Shown here: positions 24,576-33,467 of the stretch, piece by piece
Layout of the letters: each line of letters begins with the position of its first letter
Position numbering within the stretch: position 1 is the first letter of the stretch
Source of the DNA: Rhodoferax sp.
GTDB taxonomy: Bacteria; Pseudomonadota; Gammaproteobacteria; Burkholderiales; Burkholderiaceae_C
Assembly (NCBI RefSeq): GCF_028714215.1
Contig: NZ_JAQTMS010000013.1
Location: forward strand, 1 to 64,000
Direction: 5' to 3'
Length of the DNA: 64,000 nucleotides
Translations under genes and position numbers: made by a program
The notes under the pieces: generated by a model
Told to the model about the DNA's origin: nothing
Seen by the model: the letters and a program-made list of their open reading frames with translations, nothing else
Databases searched by the model: none

Positions 24576-26539
24576 GCCGGCACTCCCTTGGCGTGGCTTG
24601 GCGCCGTGCTCGCCAGGGCTTTACGGCGATAGCGGCGGTCCAGCGCCGCCATGGCACCGCCCAAAGCCATCAGCAGGCAACCGACCCAGATCCAGGTGAC
24701 AAAGGGTTTGTGGTAAACCCGCATCGCCCAGGCCGGGGTGGGGCCGTCCTCCAGCCGCTCGCCCAGCGCCACGTAGACGTCGCGCACCAAGTTGCTGTCG
24801 ATGGCGGTTTCCGTCATCGGCATGGTGGACGAGAAATAGGTTCTCTTCTCGGGCTCCAGGGTGCGCAGAACCTTGCCGTTCTTGCTCAGTTCGACCACCC
24901 CGCGGTCGGCGTTGTAATTGGGACCCGGAACCTCGCCGATGCTGGTCAACCGGAAGGTGTAGCCGGCCACTTCAACGGTGTCGCCAATCGCCATGCGCAC
25001 GTCTTTTTCGGTCTCGTAACCCTTCACCATGGTGATGCCCACCACGCACACGGCAATGCCGATGTGGGCCAGGTGCATGCCCCAATACGAGATCGGCGTG
25101 GCCTTCCAGTTGGCGGTGTCCTTGAGTTGACGGTAGATCTGCTGCAGCGACGACAGCACGATCCAGTACACCAGCGTCAGGCTCAAGGCCACAAGGGCCG
25201 ACCAGGGACCGGCCAGCAGGGGCGTGGCGCAGCCCAGCAAGACCGAAAGAATGGCCACCGGACGCAGTTTGCGGCCCAGTTCGGCCAAGCTGTCGTTCTT
25301 CCAGCGTGCATAAGTGCCCAGCACCATGAACAGCAAGACCGGCAGCATGATGGGCGCAAACACCGAATTGAAGTAGGGCGGCCCGACCGACAGCTTGCCC
25401 AGGTTGAGTGCATCCACGATCAGCGGGTACAAAGTGCCCAGCAGCACGGCCGCGGCGGCGGTGGTCAGCAACACGTTGTTGACCAGCAAAAAGGTTTCGC
25501 GCGAGATCATCGCAAAAGCGCCGCCGGAGCGCACCTTGCCGGAGCGCAGGGCGAACAGGGTCAACGAGCCGCCCACCACTGCGGACAGGAACAGCAGGAT
25601 GAAGATGCCGCGCTTGGGGTCGGTGGCAAAAGCGTGCACCGAGGTCAAGACGCCGGAGCGCACCAGGAAGGTTCCCAGCAGGCTGAGCGAAAAGCCGATG
25701 ATGGACAGCATGATGGTCCAGCTTCTGAACAGCCCCCGTTTTTCCGTCACCGCCAGGGAATGCATCAGCGCCGTGCCGACCAGCCAGGGCAGGAAGGAGG
25801 CGTTCTCCACCGGGTCCCAAAACCACCAGCCGCCCCAGCCCAGTTCATAGTAAGCCCACCAGGAACCCATGGCGATGCCGATGGTCAGGCAAATCCAGGC
25901 CGCGGTGGCCCAGGGGCGTGTCCAGCGTGCCCAGGCGGCGTCCAGCCGACCATTGAGCAGGGCGGCTATCGAAAAAGCAAAAGGCACGGCCATGCCGACA
26001 TAGCCCATGTACAGCATGGGTGGGTGAAACACCAACCCCGGGTCTTGCAGCAGCGGATTCAGGTCGCGGCCATCGGCCGGGATATCGCTCAGCCGCAAAA
26101 ACGGATTCGAGGTTGTCAGCATGAAGAGCAGGAAGCCGACCGCCACCAGGCTCAGCACGGCCAGCACCCGGGACACCATGACATCGGGCAACTGGCGGGA
26201 AAAAAGCGACACCGCCATCATCCACGAACACAGCATCACCAGCCACAGCAGCAGCGAGCCCTCATGGCCGCCCCAGACGCCGGCGATACGGTAGATGTCG
26301 GGCAGCTTGGAGTTGGAATGCTGCGCCACGTAGGAGACCGAAAAGTCGTTGGTGAAAAAGGCATAGGTGAGGCAGCAGAAGGACAGGCTGGCCAGCGCCC
26401 ACAGCGCCTGCGCTCCGGGGCGCGCCAGCGCCATCCAGTCGGAGCGCCCCTGCTGCCCGCCCATCACGCCCAAGGCGCCCAGGGCCAGTGCCACAAACAG
26501 CGCCAGAATGAGTGAAAAATGGCCAATTTCAGGAATCAT
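24572..26539 (-). CDS. ccmF: Haem lyase subunit CcmF
   Basis: CcmF is the core of the haem ligation complex and handles holo-CcmE haem. The 655-residue protein has about 15 membrane segments and the WWD haem-handling domain W-G-G-W-W-F-W-D-P-V-E-N-A-S. The length matches the family. It follows ccmE after 51 bases and overlaps ccmG. Confidence 0.97.
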   Translation of the reverse strand: MIPEIGHFSLILALFVALALGALGVMGGQQGRSDWMALARPGAQALWALASLSFCCLTYAFFTNDFSVSYVAQHSNSKLPDIYRIAGVWGGHEGSLLLWLVMLCSWMMAVSLFSRQLPDVMVSRVLAVLSLVAVGFLLFMLTTSNPFLRLSDIPADGRDLNPLLQDPGLVFHPPMLYMGYVGMAVPFAFSIAALLNGRLDAAWARWTRPWATAAWICLTIGIAMGSWWAYYELGWGGWWFWDPVENASFLPWLVGTALMHSLAVTEKRGLFRSWTIMLSIIGFSLSLLGTFLVRSGVLTSVHAFATDPKRGIFILLFLSAVVGGSLTLFALRSGKVRSGGAFAMISRETFLLVNNVLLTTAAAAVLLGTLYPLIVDALNLGKLSVGPPYFNSVFAPIMLPVLLFMVLGTYARWKNDSLAELGRKLRPVAILSVLLGCATPLLAGPWSALVALSLTLVYWIVLSSLQQIYRQLKDTANWKATPISYWGMHLAHIGIAVCVVGITMVKGYETEKDVRMAIGDTVEVAGYTFRLTSIGEVPGPNYNADRGVVELSKNGKVLRTLEPEKRTYFSSTMPMTETAIDSNLVRDVYVALGERLEDGPTPAWAMRVYHKPFVTWIWVGCLLMALGGAMAALDRRYRRKALASTAPSHAKGVPA

Positions 26540-26590
26540 GATCTATCCTCATCGGTTGGGAACAGAGCCGAGGGCCTGTCCCACAAAATG

Positions 26591-27034
26591 TTACTTAAGT
26601 GACTTGACGGTCTTCTGAAGCTGCGCCTGGTCCAGCGCCTGCTTGGCCTCGGGCGGCATGTAGTTTTCATCGTGTTTGGCCAGCACTTCGGTGGCGGTGA
26701 ATTTGCCGTCGGCGTCGATCTTGCCTTGCGCCACCACGCCCTTGCCCTCTTTGAACAGGTCCGGCAGGATGCCGGTGTAAGCCACGGCCATGTCCTTGGC
26801 GGTATCGGTGACCACAAAGTTGACGGTCAGGTTGTCGCGCTTGACGCTGCCGGGCTTGACCAGGCCGCCAATCCGGAAGGTCCGGTTCTTGGGCGCCTCG
26901 CCCGCCGCCACCTGGGTCGGCGAGAAGAAAAACACCAGGTTGCTCTGAAAGGCATTGAGCACCAGATAGGCCGCAACACCCAGTGCAGCCAGGCCGCCGA
27001 TGATGATGGCGGCACGTTTGTGACGAGGCTTCAT
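26591..27034 (-). CDS. ccmE: Haem chaperone CcmE
   Basis: CcmE binds haem covalently through a His and passes it to CcmF. The 147-residue protein has an N-terminal anchor and a C-terminal [13 protein letters not shown] motif, in which the His and Tyr are the haem-binding residues. Its ATG overlaps the ccmD stop. Confidence 0.96.
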   Translation of the reverse strand: MKPRHKRAAIIIGGLAALGVAAYLVLNAFQSNLVFFFSPTQVAAGEAPKNRTFRIGGLVKPGSVKRDNLTVNFVVTDTAKDMAVAYTGILPDLFKEGKGVVAQGKIDADGKFTATEVLAKHDENYMPPEAKQALDQAQLQKTVKSLK

Positions 27035-27210
27035 GACGAGTTTCTTTCCGACAATAGTTCACTGCGCAAGTTGCGCAGAATGTTTTTCCGCTGGGCCCGC
27101 AGCAGCAGCACTTCGCCGGCCACCACCACGGCGGTCAAGCCGAAGCTGCCCCAGACATAGAAGGCGTAGCCGCCCATGGCGAAAAATTCCGAAACGCTAT
27201 TCCACTGCAT
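27031..27210 (-). CDS. ccmD: Haem exporter protein CcmD (small membrane subunit)
   Basis: This 59-residue ORF starts at ATG 27208-27210 and ends at 27031, overlapping ccmE by four bases and the 3' end of ccmC by 14. It reads [20 protein letters not shown] then a hydrophobic helix and a basic tail ([12 protein letters not shown]). The F-x-M-G-G-Y-A-x-Y-V-W pattern is the CcmD hallmark. CcmD helps release holo-CcmE from CcmABC. Confidence 0.93.
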   Translation of the reverse strand: MQWNSVSEFFAMGGYAFYVWGSFGLTAVVVAGEVLLLRAQRKNILRNLRSELLSERNSS

Positions 27211-27937
27211 GTTTCACCCACTCCGTATGACGTTCACGGTCAAGAATAATGTTGCGCACCCGCAGCAAGGCGATGGTGATGGCGTACATCCAGCAAGCCA
27301 CCACCATGATCAGCATGCCCGACAACATGGTGGCCGCCATCGACGGCGCCCGCGTCAAGGACACCGAGGCGCCCTGGTGCAAGGTGTTCCACCACTTGAC
27401 TGAAAAATAGATGATGGGCACGTTCACCACGCCCACCAGGGCCAGCACGGCACAGGCTTTGTCGGCGCGGCGCGGGTCGTCGATGCTGGACTGCAGGGCC
27501 AGAAAGCCCAGGTACAGGAACAGCAGGATCAACTCGGATGTCAAGCGTGCATCCCAGACCCACCAGGCACCCCACATCGGTTTCCCCCACAAAGCCCCGG
27601 TGGCCAGCGACAGGAAGGCGAACAGGGCGCCGGTGGGGGCCAGCGCCGAGGCCATCATGCCCGACAGCCGGGTGTTGAAGGCCAGGCCGAAGCCAGCCCA
27701 GGCGGCCATCACCAGGTAGATGAACATCGACATCTGCGACGCCGGCACGTGGACGAAGATGATGCGGTAGCCTTCGCCCTGCTGCGCGTCGGTGGGCGCG
27801 ACAAAGAACGAAATCCACAAACCTACCGCCGTCAATACGGTTGCCAGTATTGCAAACCAGGGCCACATGCGGCCGGCCAGATAATAGAAGTTCTGCGGCG
27901 AGGCAAACTTGAACCAGTGAATCGTTTGAGTGTTCAT
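27197..27937 (-). CDS. ccmC: Haem exporter/transfer protein CcmC
   Basis: CcmC loads haem onto CcmE. The 246-residue protein has six membrane segments and the tryptophan-rich motif W-G-A-W-W-V-W-D-A-R-L-T-S-E-L-I-L between conserved histidines (V-H-V-P-A-S and T-L-H-Q-G). I chose ATG 27937 (M-N-T-Q-T-I-H-W-F), which overlaps the ccmB stop; the upstream extension lies inside ccmB. Confidence 0.96.
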   Translation of the reverse strand: MNTQTIHWFKFASPQNFYYLAGRMWPWFAILATVLTAVGLWISFFVAPTDAQQGEGYRIIFVHVPASQMSMFIYLVMAAWAGFGLAFNTRLSGMMASALAPTGALFAFLSLATGALWGKPMWGAWWVWDARLTSELILLFLYLGFLALQSSIDDPRRADKACAVLALVGVVNVPIIYFSVKWWNTLHQGASVSLTRAPSMAATMLSGMLIMVVACWMYAITIALLRVRNIILDRERHTEWVKHAVE

Positions 27938-28617
27938 TCCAGGGAAATCCTCAAGGCAGTCTTGGTGGCCAAAGGTGCAAAAAAGACCGACAGCACCAGC
28001 ATGGCTGCCAGCAATGACAGGTGGCCGCCAAAACCAAGGCCGGCGGCATCGGCTTCCACTGCGCCGGCGCCAAATATCAACACCGGAATATACAGTGGCA
28101 GGATTAACAACGACAGCAATACCCCTGCACCGCGTACGCCCAAGGTCAGGGCCGCGCCAATGCTGCCGATCAGACTCAGGGTCGGTGTGCCCAGCAACAG
28201 GGTCAGCATCAAAATGCCCAGTGAGCGCGGCTCCAGCCCGAACTGCAAGCCCAGCACCGGCGCCATCAGCACCAGCGGCAGGCCCGACAACAAGAAGTGC
28301 GACAGCGCCTTGGCCACCACCAGCAGACCCAGCGGCGTGCTGGAGAGCGCCATCTGCTCCAGCGAGCCGTCGGCGTAATCGGTGGCAAACAGGCGTTGCA
28401 GGGACAGCATGGCCGCCAGCAGGGCGCTGACCCACAGCACGCCCGGCGCCATGCGCAGCAAGAGTGCCGATTCCGGCCCGACGCCCAGCGGGAACAGACT
28501 GGCGATGACGACAAAAAACACCAGCGGCGTCAGCACTTCGCCTTTTTGCCGCATCGCCACCGCCACCTCGCGGCGCAGTACTGCCAGCATGACGCTCGCC
28601 ATTCCAAGTTTCTTCAT
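27934..28617 (-). CDS. ccmB: Haem exporter permease CcmB
   Basis: CcmB is the membrane subunit of the CcmAB ABC complex that releases holo-CcmE. The 227-residue protein has six hydrophobic segments and the family pattern F-A-T-D-Y-A-D-G-S-L-E-Q-M. The start is taken at ATG 28617, overlapping the ccmA stop by four bases; the upstream extension reads through ccmA in another frame. Confidence 0.94.
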   Translation of the reverse strand: MKKLGMASVMLAVLRREVAVAMRQKGEVLTPLVFFVVIASLFPLGVGPESALLLRMAPGVLWVSALLAAMLSLQRLFATDYADGSLEQMALSSTPLGLLVVAKALSHFLLSGLPLVLMAPVLGLQFGLEPRSLGILMLTLLLGTPTLSLIGSIGAALTLGVRGAGVLLSLLILPLYIPVLIFGAGAVEADAAGLGFGGHLSLLAAMLVLSVFFAPLATKTALRISLE

Positions 28618-29246
28618 GCGCGCAACTCCAGCAGTTGCGCCGGCACGGAGCCGATGTCCACCAACTGGTGACTGGTCAGAACGGCCAGCCCGCCGCGGCC
28701 CAGATGCGCCGCGATCAGGTCGGCCAGCATGCGCACGCCGGCTTCGTCCATCGCCACAAACGGCTCGTCCAGCACCCACAGCCTAGCCTGGCTCAAGGCC
28801 AGCCGGGACAGTGCGACGCGACGTTTTTGTCCCTGCGACAAGTGCCTGACCAATTGGCCCCCGCGGCCGCGCACGCCAAAGTCCGCCAGCACCTGCTGCC
28901 TTTGCGCCGCTTCGGTGGCGTTGCCGGCCAGGGCAGCGGTAAAAATCAGGTTCTCGTCGACCGTCATGGACTCCTGCAAGGCGTTCAGATGACCCAGGTA
29001 ACACAGGTCTTCACGGTAGGCCTCGTGCTGCGCGTGAATCGACGTGCCGTTCCAGAGAATTTGCCCGGCCTCGATCGGCGCCAGACCGCACACCATGCGC
29101 AGCAGACTGGTCTTGCCGACGCCGTTGGCACCGGTCACATAGAGCCAGCGCCCGGCTTCCAGTACACAATCAATGCCCTGAAAAAGTTGCCGACCCCCCC
29201 GACTGCATGCAAGCTTGGAAAATGAGAGAGTTGGCGCAGTTTTCAA
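28614..29246 (-). CDS. ccmA: Cytochrome c biogenesis ATP-binding protein CcmA
   Basis: CcmA is the ATPase of the CcmAB complex. The 210-residue protein shows Walker A G-A-N-G-V-G-K-T-S-L-L-R, signature L-S-Q-G-Q-K-R-R-V-A-L-S-R, and Walker B L-W-V-L-D-E-P. The start is a TTG at 29246, the only plausible one in frame. It opens the ccmABCDEFGHI operon; a candidate FNR-type site and -10 element lie just upstream. Confidence 0.93.
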   Translation of the reverse strand: MKTAPTLSFSKLACSRGGRQLFQGIDCVLEAGRWLYVTGANGVGKTSLLRMVCGLAPIEAGQILWNGTSIHAQHEAYREDLCYLGHLNALQESMTVDENLIFTAALAGNATEAAQRQQVLADFGVRGRGGQLVRHLSQGQKRRVALSRLALSQARLWVLDEPFVAMDEAGVRMLADLIAAHLGRGGLAVLTSHQLVDIGSVPAQLLELRA

Positions 29247-29274
29247 TTCTGGTCAGGGGTAAAGGGGAAGGCCA

Positions 29275-29315
29275 ATTTTACGGCAAGGGTGGGTCCGATT
29301 ATTGACGTTCATCAA
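29275..29315 (-). promoter_or_regulatory. Candidate FNR/Anr-activated promoter of the ccm operon
   Basis: On the minus strand TTGAT-GAAC-GTCAA (29302-29315) matches nine of ten bases of the FNR/Anr consensus TTGAT-N4-ATCAA. A TAAAAT -10-like hexamer lies at 29275-29280. If transcription starts near 29268, the site is centred at about -41, the class II activator position. The ccmA start is 55 bases downstream of the site. Induction of cytochrome c maturation under low oxygen would fit. Confidence 0.55.
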
Positions 29316-29362
29316 AACTTTACGCTCCCTAATCCTCTGCTTGACACTCGGAAATTTCGAGC

Positions 29363-30925
29363 TTAATCGTAGTAACTTGTCACAAAAGTTTCAAATGGGT
29401 CCTGCTCCTTGCTCTCCAACTTCTGCTGTTCCAGCAGCGAAGTTTGCACGCTGGCCACGAATTTGGCGTTGCTGACATCGTCCAGCGGTTGCGCCAGCAA
29501 TTCGCTGAGGTGCTGTTGCGACAGTTGCAGCGCGTAGCTGAAAAAGCCGCCATGTTCCCGCGCCCCGGCCAGCACCTGGGCCGAGGGCGTGCTGTCGGGC
29601 TGATCGATGCGGCCGCGCAAACCTTGCAGCGTGCTGCTGTAGCGCTTGCCGCCGTAGGCCGCGTCCAGCATTTCGGCAAACGGCTGCATGTCGTCGAACA
29701 ACTCGTGCGCCAGTGGGCGAAACGGCTGCTCGCGGTTGTGCGCCAGCAATTGCAGGCCGGGCTGGCGGCCACGATTCACGACGCGGCGCTTGTTCTCGTC
29801 GTTCTCGCTTTGCTCGCGGCTGGTAATGGGCGGGCTGTCGCGGAACAAGCACATCAGCAGCAACACGTCGGCAAAGGTGCTTTGCTCGGGGGCAATGCCG
29901 ATGTCGATGAACGGGTTCAGGTCGAACAAGCGCATCTCCACATACTCGACGCCGTAGCGCTGCAGCGCCTTGGCCGGGCGTTCGCCCAGTTTGCCGATGC
30001 GTTTGGGGCGCATGCTGGCGTAAAACTCGCTTTCGGTTTGCAGCAGGTTGGCGTTGAGCTGCTTCCAGCGAGGGCCGTCGCGCACGCCCAGTTCCTCATA
30101 AAACGGATCGGGCGTGCGGATCGCCGCCTCCAGTGCCTGGGTGTACTCGGCCAGCGAATTGACGCTGACGCGCAGGTTGGCCTGGGCCCGGTTGTGGTAA
30201 CCCAGGTCGCTCATGCGCAGACTGGTGGCGTAAGGGCCGTAGCGGGTGCCGGGGACCAGTTCCGGCAAATCGGATGATTGCCCTTGCAGAAACGATTCGC
30301 AGATGGCGGGTGAGGCGCCGAACAGGTAGGGAATCAGCCAGCCGTAGCGCAGAAAATTGCGGATCAAGCCGAAGTAGCGCTGGCTGACAAAATCTTCCAG
30401 CTTGCTGCCGCCCAGGCAGCAGTCTTTCAGCGCCAGCCAGAAGTCCGTCGGCAGCGACCAGTTGTAATGGGCCCCGGCAATGGTCTGCATCTTGCGGCCG
30501 TAGCGCAAACTCAGACCCTCGCGGTAAACGTACTTGAAGCGGGCCGCGTTGGAACTGCCGTAGTCGGCAATCGGGATGTCCTTGTCATCGCCCAGGACGC
30601 AAGGCATGGAGCCGGCCCACATCGCCTCACCGCCAAGGTGCGGCGCCACGTAGCGGTGAATGTCGCGCAGAAAGCGCAGCGGAAAGTCCGGGTCCTGCGA
30701 CGGCGGCGTGATGAATTCGAGCAGCGCCTCGGAGTAGTCGGTGGTGATCCAGGGGTGCGTCAGCTTGGAGCCCAGCGCCAACGGGTGCGGTGTTTTGGCC
30801 AGGTGGCCAGCCGCGTCGACGCGCAGGCACTCGCGCTCGAAACCGCGCGTAATGCCGCGCAACACCTGCGCCTGGCCGCTGGTGAAAAATTGCTGGACCG
30901 CGTCGCAGCAGGTGAACTTCAACAT
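29363..30925 (-). CDS. gshA: Glutamate-cysteine ligase (proteobacterial type)
   Basis: GshA makes gamma-glutamylcysteine, the first step of glutathione synthesis. The 520-residue protein contains G-I-T-R-G-F-E-R-E-C-L-R near the N-terminus, T-T-D-Y-S-E-A-L-L-E-F-I-T, and G-A-H-Y-N-W-S-L-P. All are typical of the E. coli-type enzyme. I chose ATG 30925; the upstream extension to 31066 is Cys/Ala-rich with no resemblance to the family. The ccm operon promoter lies beyond its 3' end. Confidence 0.95.
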   Translation of the reverse strand: MLKFTCCDAVQQFFTSGQAQVLRGITRGFERECLRVDAAGHLAKTPHPLALGSKLTHPWITTDYSEALLEFITPPSQDPDFPLRFLRDIHRYVAPHLGGEAMWAGSMPCVLGDDKDIPIADYGSSNAARFKYVYREGLSLRYGRKMQTIAGAHYNWSLPTDFWLALKDCCLGGSKLEDFVSQRYFGLIRNFLRYGWLIPYLFGASPAICESFLQGQSSDLPELVPGTRYGPYATSLRMSDLGYHNRAQANLRVSVNSLAEYTQALEAAIRTPDPFYEELGVRDGPRWKQLNANLLQTESEFYASMRPKRIGKLGERPAKALQRYGVEYVEMRLFDLNPFIDIGIAPEQSTFADVLLLMCLFRDSPPITSREQSENDENKRRVVNRGRQPGLQLLAHNREQPFRPLAHELFDDMQPFAEMLDAAYGGKRYSSTLQGLRGRIDQPDSTPSAQVLAGAREHGGFFSYALQLSQQHLSELLAQPLDDVSNAKFVASVQTSLLEQQKLESKEQDPFETFVTSYYD

Positions 30926-31117
30926 GGATTTTTGCTTTCTAAAAGCTTGCGCGACGACCGCGGCTAAATGTCGATTATCTGGCGGGACGGCTGCCTTTAC
31001 ACAGCAGGACCAGGCCGCGCCCCAACACTTTGAAACGGCTGGAAGTATGGCAGTTTTTGGGCGCAAGCCAGGGGCTCCCTATGAAAGTCAAGCCCTAAGT
31101 ACAAACACCAAGAAGTT

Positions 31118-31133
31118 ATGGAATCGTTTCCAT
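31118..31133. promoter_or_regulatory. Imperfect palindrome upstream of the LuxR-type gene
   Basis: ATGGAA-TCGT-TTCCAT forms a 6-bp inverted repeat with a four-base centre, 67 bases before the LuxR-type ATG. It could be an operator or overlap a promoter. The rest of the 275-base gap between gshA and this gene shows no ORF or other clear element. Confidence 0.3.
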
Positions 31134-31200
31134 GATAATAAGTCCAACCAGCACGAATAAGGCGCGCCAATAAGCGCCAACGTGAGATGAGGGAGGACTC

Positions 31201-31908
31201 ATGAAGAGTTGGCCAGAGGATTTGCTCGGTACCACCGGGGGCGTGCCGTGCGAGCATGCGACGTTTAAAAAAATCGAAGCTGGCGCGCGGGCGCTGGGCT
31301 TCGAGCACTGCGCCCTTGGACTGCGTGCTGCGCAGCCGTTCTCCGGTTCCAGGGCCATCGTCCTGAACCACTACGCCGCGCCATGGTGGGTCCGATACAT
31401 CAGTGAGGGCTCACTGCACACCGATTCAACCGTCTTGCACGGTCGTCGCACCCACACCCCGCTCAATTGGAATGACAAGGTCTCTGGCTCCGCGCGTCAG
31501 CTATGGGATGAAGCCCAGCGCTGCGGCCTGCGTGTCGGCTGGACGCAGTCGAGTTTGGAGGTTATCGGTGTCGCTGACATGCTGACCCTGTCGCGTTCAC
31601 GCGAAGTGCGGTCTGCGGTGGAACTGGCAAGCCAGGAAATCAAGCTGCGCTGGCTGGTCAATGTCTCGCATCTGACTTTGTCCGGGATATTCGTGTCCAG
31701 GCTGCGGGAGCAGATCCCATTGACGGCCAGAGAAATCGAGGTCCTGCGCTGGAGCGCAGACGGCAAAACCTCCGGCCAGATTTCAGAAATCCTGGCTGTG
31801 TCCGAAAACACGGTGAACTTTCACGTCAAGAATGCCGTGGCAAAGCTTCAGACCGCGAACAAGACGGCCGCCGTTGCCCGCGCTGCAAAGCTTGGTTTTT
31901 TGAACTGA
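31201..31908 (+). CDS. LuxR-family regulator with autoinducer-binding-type domain (LuxR solo)
   Basis: The 235-residue protein has an N-terminal domain with the aromatic/acidic pattern of acyl-homoserine-lactone-binding domains (W-W-V-R-Y-I-S-E-G-S-L-H-T-D-S-T-V and, further on, W-N-D). In that pattern the usual Asp-Pro is Asp-Ser. Its C-terminal LuxR helix-turn-helix reads L-T-A-R-E-I-E-V-L-R-W then G-Q-I-S-E-I-L-A-V-S-E-N-T-V-N-F-H-V-K-N-A. A GGGAGG ribosome-binding site precedes the ATG. No luxI-type synthase is in the window. It heads the peptide locus and is followed by a lux-box-like dyad, so it probably controls the locus. A remnant of a related gene lies at 44580. Confidence 0.88.
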   Translation: MKSWPEDLLGTTGGVPCEHATFKKIEAGARALGFEHCALGLRAAQPFSGSRAIVLNHYAAPWWVRYISEGSLHTDSTVLHGRRTHTPLNWNDKVSGSARQLWDEAQRCGLRVGWTQSSLEVIGVADMLTLSRSREVRSAVELASQEIKLRWLVNVSHLTLSGIFVSRLREQIPLTAREIEVLRWSADGKTSGQISEILAVSENTVNFHVKNAVAKLQTANKTAAVARAAKLGFLN

Positions 31909-31937
31909 GCAGCCGTTCGCCCCAATTCACTTTCAAA

Positions 31938-31957
31938 ACCTACCAGATTTGGTAGTT
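31938..31957. promoter_or_regulatory. lux-box-like dyad between luxR-type and hlyD-type genes
   Basis: A 20-base imperfect dyad centred on CTACCAGATTTGGTAG fits the CT-N12-AG core of lux/las boxes; eight of ten base pairs of the 20-mer are symmetric. It lies 30 bases after the LuxR-type stop and about 100 bases before the hlyD-type ATG, where an activator site for the peptide operon would be expected. Confidence 0.45.
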
Positions 31958-32011
31958 ACCAAGACTTGTTCTTCGTGATCTGATTGCCCTCAGTTCTATA
32001 AGGGAGACGAG

Positions 32012-32059
32012 GTGCACATTGTGGCGGGCATGTCAGCCGAGCTAGCGGTGGCTTTATGA
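32012..32059 (+). CDS. Possible 15-codon upstream ORF coupled to the hlyD-type gene
   Basis: A GTG at 32012 follows AGGGAG at ideal spacing and opens a 15-codon frame (V-H-I-V-A-G-M-S-A-E-L-A-V-A-L). Its TGA overlaps the hlyD-type ATG as ATGA. The hlyD-type start itself has no clear Shine-Dalgarno sequence, so translational coupling through this tiny ORF is plausible. The peptide resembles nothing I know. Confidence 0.3.
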   Translation: MHIVAGMSAELAVAL

Positions 32060-33402
32060 AGCTGTTCCGGCAGGAAGTCCACGTCGCGCAAGCCGCCCAA
32101 TGGCTGGGCAGTGTGCGCCTGCATAGGCCCTTGTCGTTCACACTGGTCACCACAGTGGCGCTGGGCATGGCGCTGGCGCTGGTCGCCTTTGCGGCCTGGG
32201 GTGAAGTCAACCGCAAAGCCCGCTTGAGCGGCCTGCTGGTGCCCAGCCAGGGTAGCCTCAACATCACCGCGCAGCAGTCTGGCGTCTTGATGGAACTTCT
32301 CATCACCGAAGGTCAAACAGTCCAAGCAGGCGACGTGCTACTGGTGCTTAACACCGAACACCGCAGCCTGCTGCAAGGCGCTGTTGGTGACACCAGTGAG
32401 CGTGCCGCCCGGCAAATAGAGGCGCGTCGACAAACCCTGAGCACTGAGCAAACCCTGCGCGAGTTGCAAACCCGGCAACGCGAACAAGTGCTGGCCGACC
32501 GCATCCGCACTCTGCAAGCCGAATTGCGTCAGGCGGAAGAAGAACGCAGCCTGCAACAGCGCCGCGTGCAACTCGCTCGCGGCACCCTGGCGCGCAACGA
32601 GCAATTGGCCGCCGAGGGCTTCGTCGCCCCCGCCCAGGTGCAAACCCGACAGGAAGAACTGATAGACGCCGACGGCCGGCTGCAAGCACTGGAGCGCTCA
32701 CGCCTGGCTCTTCAACACGACCTGCAAGCGCTACGCGGTGAGCGCACCGCGCTGAGTGCCCAACTCGAGAGCGACCTGAACCTGATCGAGCGCAATCGCT
32801 CCAGCCTGGATCAGGAGATGAGCGAAAACGCCGCGCGCAAAAGCACCGTCATCACCGCGCCTTATGCCGGCACCGTGACCGCGTTGAATCTCACTGTGGG
32901 CCAATCCGTGCAGACCGGCCAGACCCTGGCCACGCTGGTGCCGCAGGCTGCAACTGGCAGCGGTGGTGCCAGCAAGGGTGCAGCACTGCAAGCCCACCTA
33001 TTCGCCCCCAGCCGCACCGCAGGCTTTGTGCGCCCCGGGCAAAGCGTGTACCTGCGCTACGCCGCCTACCCGTATCAGAAGTTCGGCCTGTACACCGGAC
33101 ACATCACCGCTGTTTCCGCAACCCCCTTCGCCCCCAGCGAATTGCCGTCCAACTTGAGCCAGCAACTCATCGCCCAGGTGGGTAGTAGCGAGGCGTTGTA
33201 CCGCATCAACGTACAACTGGACGCGCAAGATATCAAAGCCTACGGCGAAACAATGCCACTCAAGCCCGGTCTAACGCTGGAAGCCGACGTGTTGCAGGAA
33301 CGCAGAAAAGTATGGGAATGGGTGCTGGAGCCTGTGCTGGCAGCACGGCAGCAGATGTGGGTTCTGAATGCTGATCCGAACAAAGGACGCGCAGGCGGCT
33401 GA
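32056..33402 (+). CDS. HlyD/MchE-type membrane fusion protein for peptide export
   Basis: The 448-residue protein has one N-terminal membrane segment (about residues 30-50) and a lipoyl-like half motif (S-G-V-L-M-E-L-L-I-T-E-G-Q-T-V-Q-A-G-D). A long Gln/Arg/Glu coiled coil (about 110-260) is followed by the second lipoyl half (A-P-Y-A-G-T-V-T-A-L-N-L-T-V-G-Q-S-V) and a beta-rich C-terminus with Y-L-R-Y-A-A-Y-P-Y-Q-K-F-G. This last segment is typical of adaptors partnering C39-peptidase ABC exporters (CvaA/MchE type). Its natural partner is the exporter at 37419; no TolC-type gene is in the window. Confidence 0.9.
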   Translation: MKLFRQEVHVAQAAQWLGSVRLHRPLSFTLVTTVALGMALALVAFAAWGEVNRKARLSGLLVPSQGSLNITAQQSGVLMELLITEGQTVQAGDVLLVLNTEHRSLLQGAVGDTSERAARQIEARRQTLSTEQTLRELQTRQREQVLADRIRTLQAELRQAEEERSLQQRRVQLARGTLARNEQLAAEGFVAPAQVQTRQEELIDADGRLQALERSRLALQHDLQALRGERTALSAQLESDLNLIERNRSSLDQEMSENAARKSTVITAPYAGTVTALNLTVGQSVQTGQTLATLVPQAATGSGGASKGAALQAHLFAPSRTAGFVRPGQSVYLRYAAYPYQKFGLYTGHITAVSATPFAPSELPSNLSQQLIAQVGSSEALYRINVQLDAQDIKAYGETMPLKPGLTLEADVLQERRKVWEWVLEPVLAARQQMWVLNADPNKGRAGG

Positions 33403-33467
33403 GGCGGCGGACGGTGTTGGGGAGGTGAAAGGTCGACGCCATTTTCGACCGATATTCTGGAGAATCT

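Noticed and set aside
24560-26515. 651-codon plus-strand ORF opposite ccmF
   Set aside because: Antisense shadow of ccmF: Gln/His/Arg/Gly-rich translation without domains, while the minus strand gives a full-length CcmF with WWD motif.
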